From: Propionibacteriaceae bacterium UBA5174
GTDB taxonomy: Bacteria > Actinomycetota > Actinomycetes > Propionibacteriales > Propionibacteriaceae
DNA length: 20,737 nt
NCBI GenBank assembly: GCA_002413345.1
Contig: DHWU01000062.1
Span: 698-21,434, forward strand
Reading direction: 5' to 3'
Made by a program: the position numbers and the translations under genes
Part shown: one piece after another, positions 19,558 to 20,737 of the stretch
How the letters are laid out: each line of letters starts with the position of its first letter
Numbering within the stretch: position 1 is the stretch's first letter
The notes under the pieces: model-generated
The model's database searches: none
What the model was told of the DNA's origin: nothing
The model's input: the letters and a program-made list of their open reading frames with translations, nothing else

Positions 19558-20737
19558 GTGAACGCTGCTGACTTGTTTAAGCGCTTGCTGGTTGGCCGGA
19601 AACTTGCCAGTGCCCAGCTGGGCGAGACGCTGCTGCCCAAACGAATCGCGCTGCCGGTGTTCGCCTCGGATGCCCTCAGCTCAGTGGCCTACGCTCCGGA
19701 CGAAATCCTGCTCACCCTTTCGCTGGCGGGCATGGCTGGTTTTGCGTTCTCTTGGGAGATTGCGCTGGCAGTGGCGGTAGTAATGGCCGTGGTGGTGTTG
19801 TCCTACCGGCAGACGGTGCACGCTTATCCATCCGGTGGTGGTGACTATGAGGTGGCCACCGTTAACCTCGGCCCGAGTGCTGGCATGGTGGTGGCCAGTG
19901 CGCTGCTAGTCGACTATGTGCTCACTGTCGCTGTGTCGGTGTCCTCGGGAATTCAGAACGCCAAGGCAATGATGCCTTTCCTGGCTGGCAATGAGGGTGC
20001 CTGGGCCGCAGCGGTGGTCTTGGTGCTGATGGCTATGAACCTGCGTGGGGTGCGCGAGTCGGGGTCCTTCTTCGCGGTGCCCACCTACGCGTTCCTGATC
20101 GGCGTTCTCGGCATGACTGTTTGGGGGTTGTTCCGAATCTTCGGTTTGGGACAGAACCTGAAAGCGCCCACTGCTGGGCTTGAAGTGGTTGGGTCCTCGA
20201 CCTATGAACCGCTGGTGGGCATCGCGATGGTGGTGTTGCTGTCGCGAGCCTTCTCGTCCGGCTGCGCGGCGTTGACCGGGGTGGAAGCCATTTCCAACGG
20301 TGTTCCGGCCTTCCGTGAACCGAAGAGCGGCAATGCTGCGGCGACCTTGGCGCTGTTGGGCGTGATCGCCATCACGATGTTCGGCGGGATCATCGCGCTG
20401 TCCAACCTGACTGGGCTCAAGATCGTCGATCCGGACGGCAATTCGCACTTCGCTGAGGCCGGGGTGCCGGTCGACGTCGCCCATGAGACCGTGATGGGTC
20501 AACTCGCCCGCACTGTTTTCGACGGCTTTCCGGTTGGCTTCTTTTTTGTGATCACCGCCACGATGGTGATCCTGTTCTTGGCCGCGAACACCGCGTTCAA
20601 CGGATTCCCGGTTTTGGGTTCGATTCTGGCCCGCGACGGCTTCATGCCCAGAATGTTGCACACCCGCGGCGATCGGCTGGCCTATTCCAACGGCATCGTC
20701 GCCTTGGCGGTGGCCGCGATTGGCCTGGTGCTGGTGT
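19558..20737 (+). CDS. APC superfamily transporter, KimA-like potassium:proton symporter (partial, 3' end outside window)
   Basis: The frame is open from a GTG at 19558 to the window edge (393 codons), so the C-terminus is missing. It is an amino acid-polyamine-organocation fold membrane protein that closely resembles Bacillus subtilis KimA (YdaO) over the visible part: FASDALSSVAYAPDEIL (35-51), LLVDYVLTVAVSVSSG (116-131), AFSSGCAALTGVEAISN (231-247), and LARDGFMPRM...RGDRLAYSNGI. Residues recalled as ion-site positions in KimA (Asp36, Tyr43, Asp117, Thr121, Ser125, Thr230, Glu233) align with Asp38, Tyr45, Asp119, Thr123, Ser127, Thr240 and Glu243 here. Automatic annotation would probably say amino acid permease; the conserved ion site and the divergent ceoBC genes favour K+ uptake. 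A C-terminal regulatory domain, if present, lies beyond the window. Confidence 0.85.
   Translation, partial: MNAADLFKRLLVGRKLASAQLGETLLPKRIALPVFASDALSSVAYAPDEILLTLSLAGMAGFAFSWEIALAVAVVMAVVVLSYRQTVHAYPSGGGDYEVATVNLGPSAGMVVASALLVDYVLTVAVSVSSGIQNAKAMMPFLAGNEGAWAAAVVLVLMAMNLRGVRESGSFFAVPTYAFLIGVLGMTVWGLFRIFGLGQNLKAPTAGLEVVGSSTYEPLVGIAMVVLLSRAFSSGCAALTGVEAISNGVPAFREPKSGNAAATLALLGVIAITMFGGIIALSNLTGLKIVDPDGNSHFAEAGVPVDVAHETVMGQLARTVFDGFPVGFFFVITATMVILFLAANTAFNGFPVLGSILARDGFMPRMLHTRGDRLAYSNGIVALAVAAIGLVLV

Noticed and set aside
1..20737. Mobile elements, CRISPR arrays, prophage or defence genes
   Set aside because: No transposase, integrase, spaced repeats or toxin-antitoxin pair was seen; gene order is that of a conserved chromosomal backbone.

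Overview
The window is a stretch of actinobacterial (Actinomycetota) chromosome with moderately high GC content. The evidence is the combination of several actinobacteria-specific families in their conserved order: the sigA 3' end, a DUF7455 zinc protein, topoisomerase IV parE and parC, DUF5998, an alkaline-phosphatase-superfamily protein, SepH, DUF4193, dut, DUF3710, an OB-fold protein, two TrkA/Ceo proteins and an APC-type permease. The same backbone occurs in Streptomyces (hrdB-parE-parC region) and in Mycobacterium (sigA-dut-ceoBC region). I cannot resolve the order or genus. There are no tRNA or rRNA genes, CRISPR arrays or insertion sequences, and no gene-free stretch longer than about 190 bases.

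Layout from left to right. (1) The last 41 codons of the principal sigma factor. (2) A plus-strand gluABCD operon for a glutamate-type ABC importer, with a strong RNA hairpin between gluB and gluC. (3) A convergent minus-strand pair, a macro-domain protein and an S9 family peptidase, translationally coupled through TGATG. (4) DUF7455 on the minus strand, ending in a textbook intrinsic terminator, divergent from parE. (5) parE on the plus strand facing a minus-strand unit App1-type phosphatase > parC > beta-carbonic anhydrase. (6) DUF5998 and a phosphodiesterase/phosphatase-like gene on the plus strand, overlapping by ATGA and converging on sepH. (7) A divergent sepH/DUF4193 intergenic region with a 9-bp inverted repeat. 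(8) DUF4235 on the minus strand, then dut-DUF3710-OB-fold tightly packed on the plus strand. (9) A potassium locus: ceoC and ceoB (TrkA-type RCK proteins) on the minus strand, divergent from a KimA-like transporter that runs off the right edge.

Functionally this is mostly housekeeping: transcription (sigA), chromosome decatenation (parE/parC), division (sepH, FtsZ regulator), nucleotide hygiene (dut), ADP-ribose metabolism (macro domain), CO2/bicarbonate interconversion, amino acid import and potassium homeostasis.

The points most worth a second look are these: a KimA-type K+ transporter paired with two RCK regulators and no TrkH channel in view; a recurring TAnnnT or GATAnT -10-like element 6-8 nt before start codons that lack a Shine-Dalgarno, suggesting leaderless transcripts; a SepH that lacks the usual N-terminal part of its DUF3071 domain although it has a strong ribosome binding site; a ParE whose GHKL DxGxG motif reads DVARG; and several precise RNA hairpins. 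I found no clearly novel multi-gene system.
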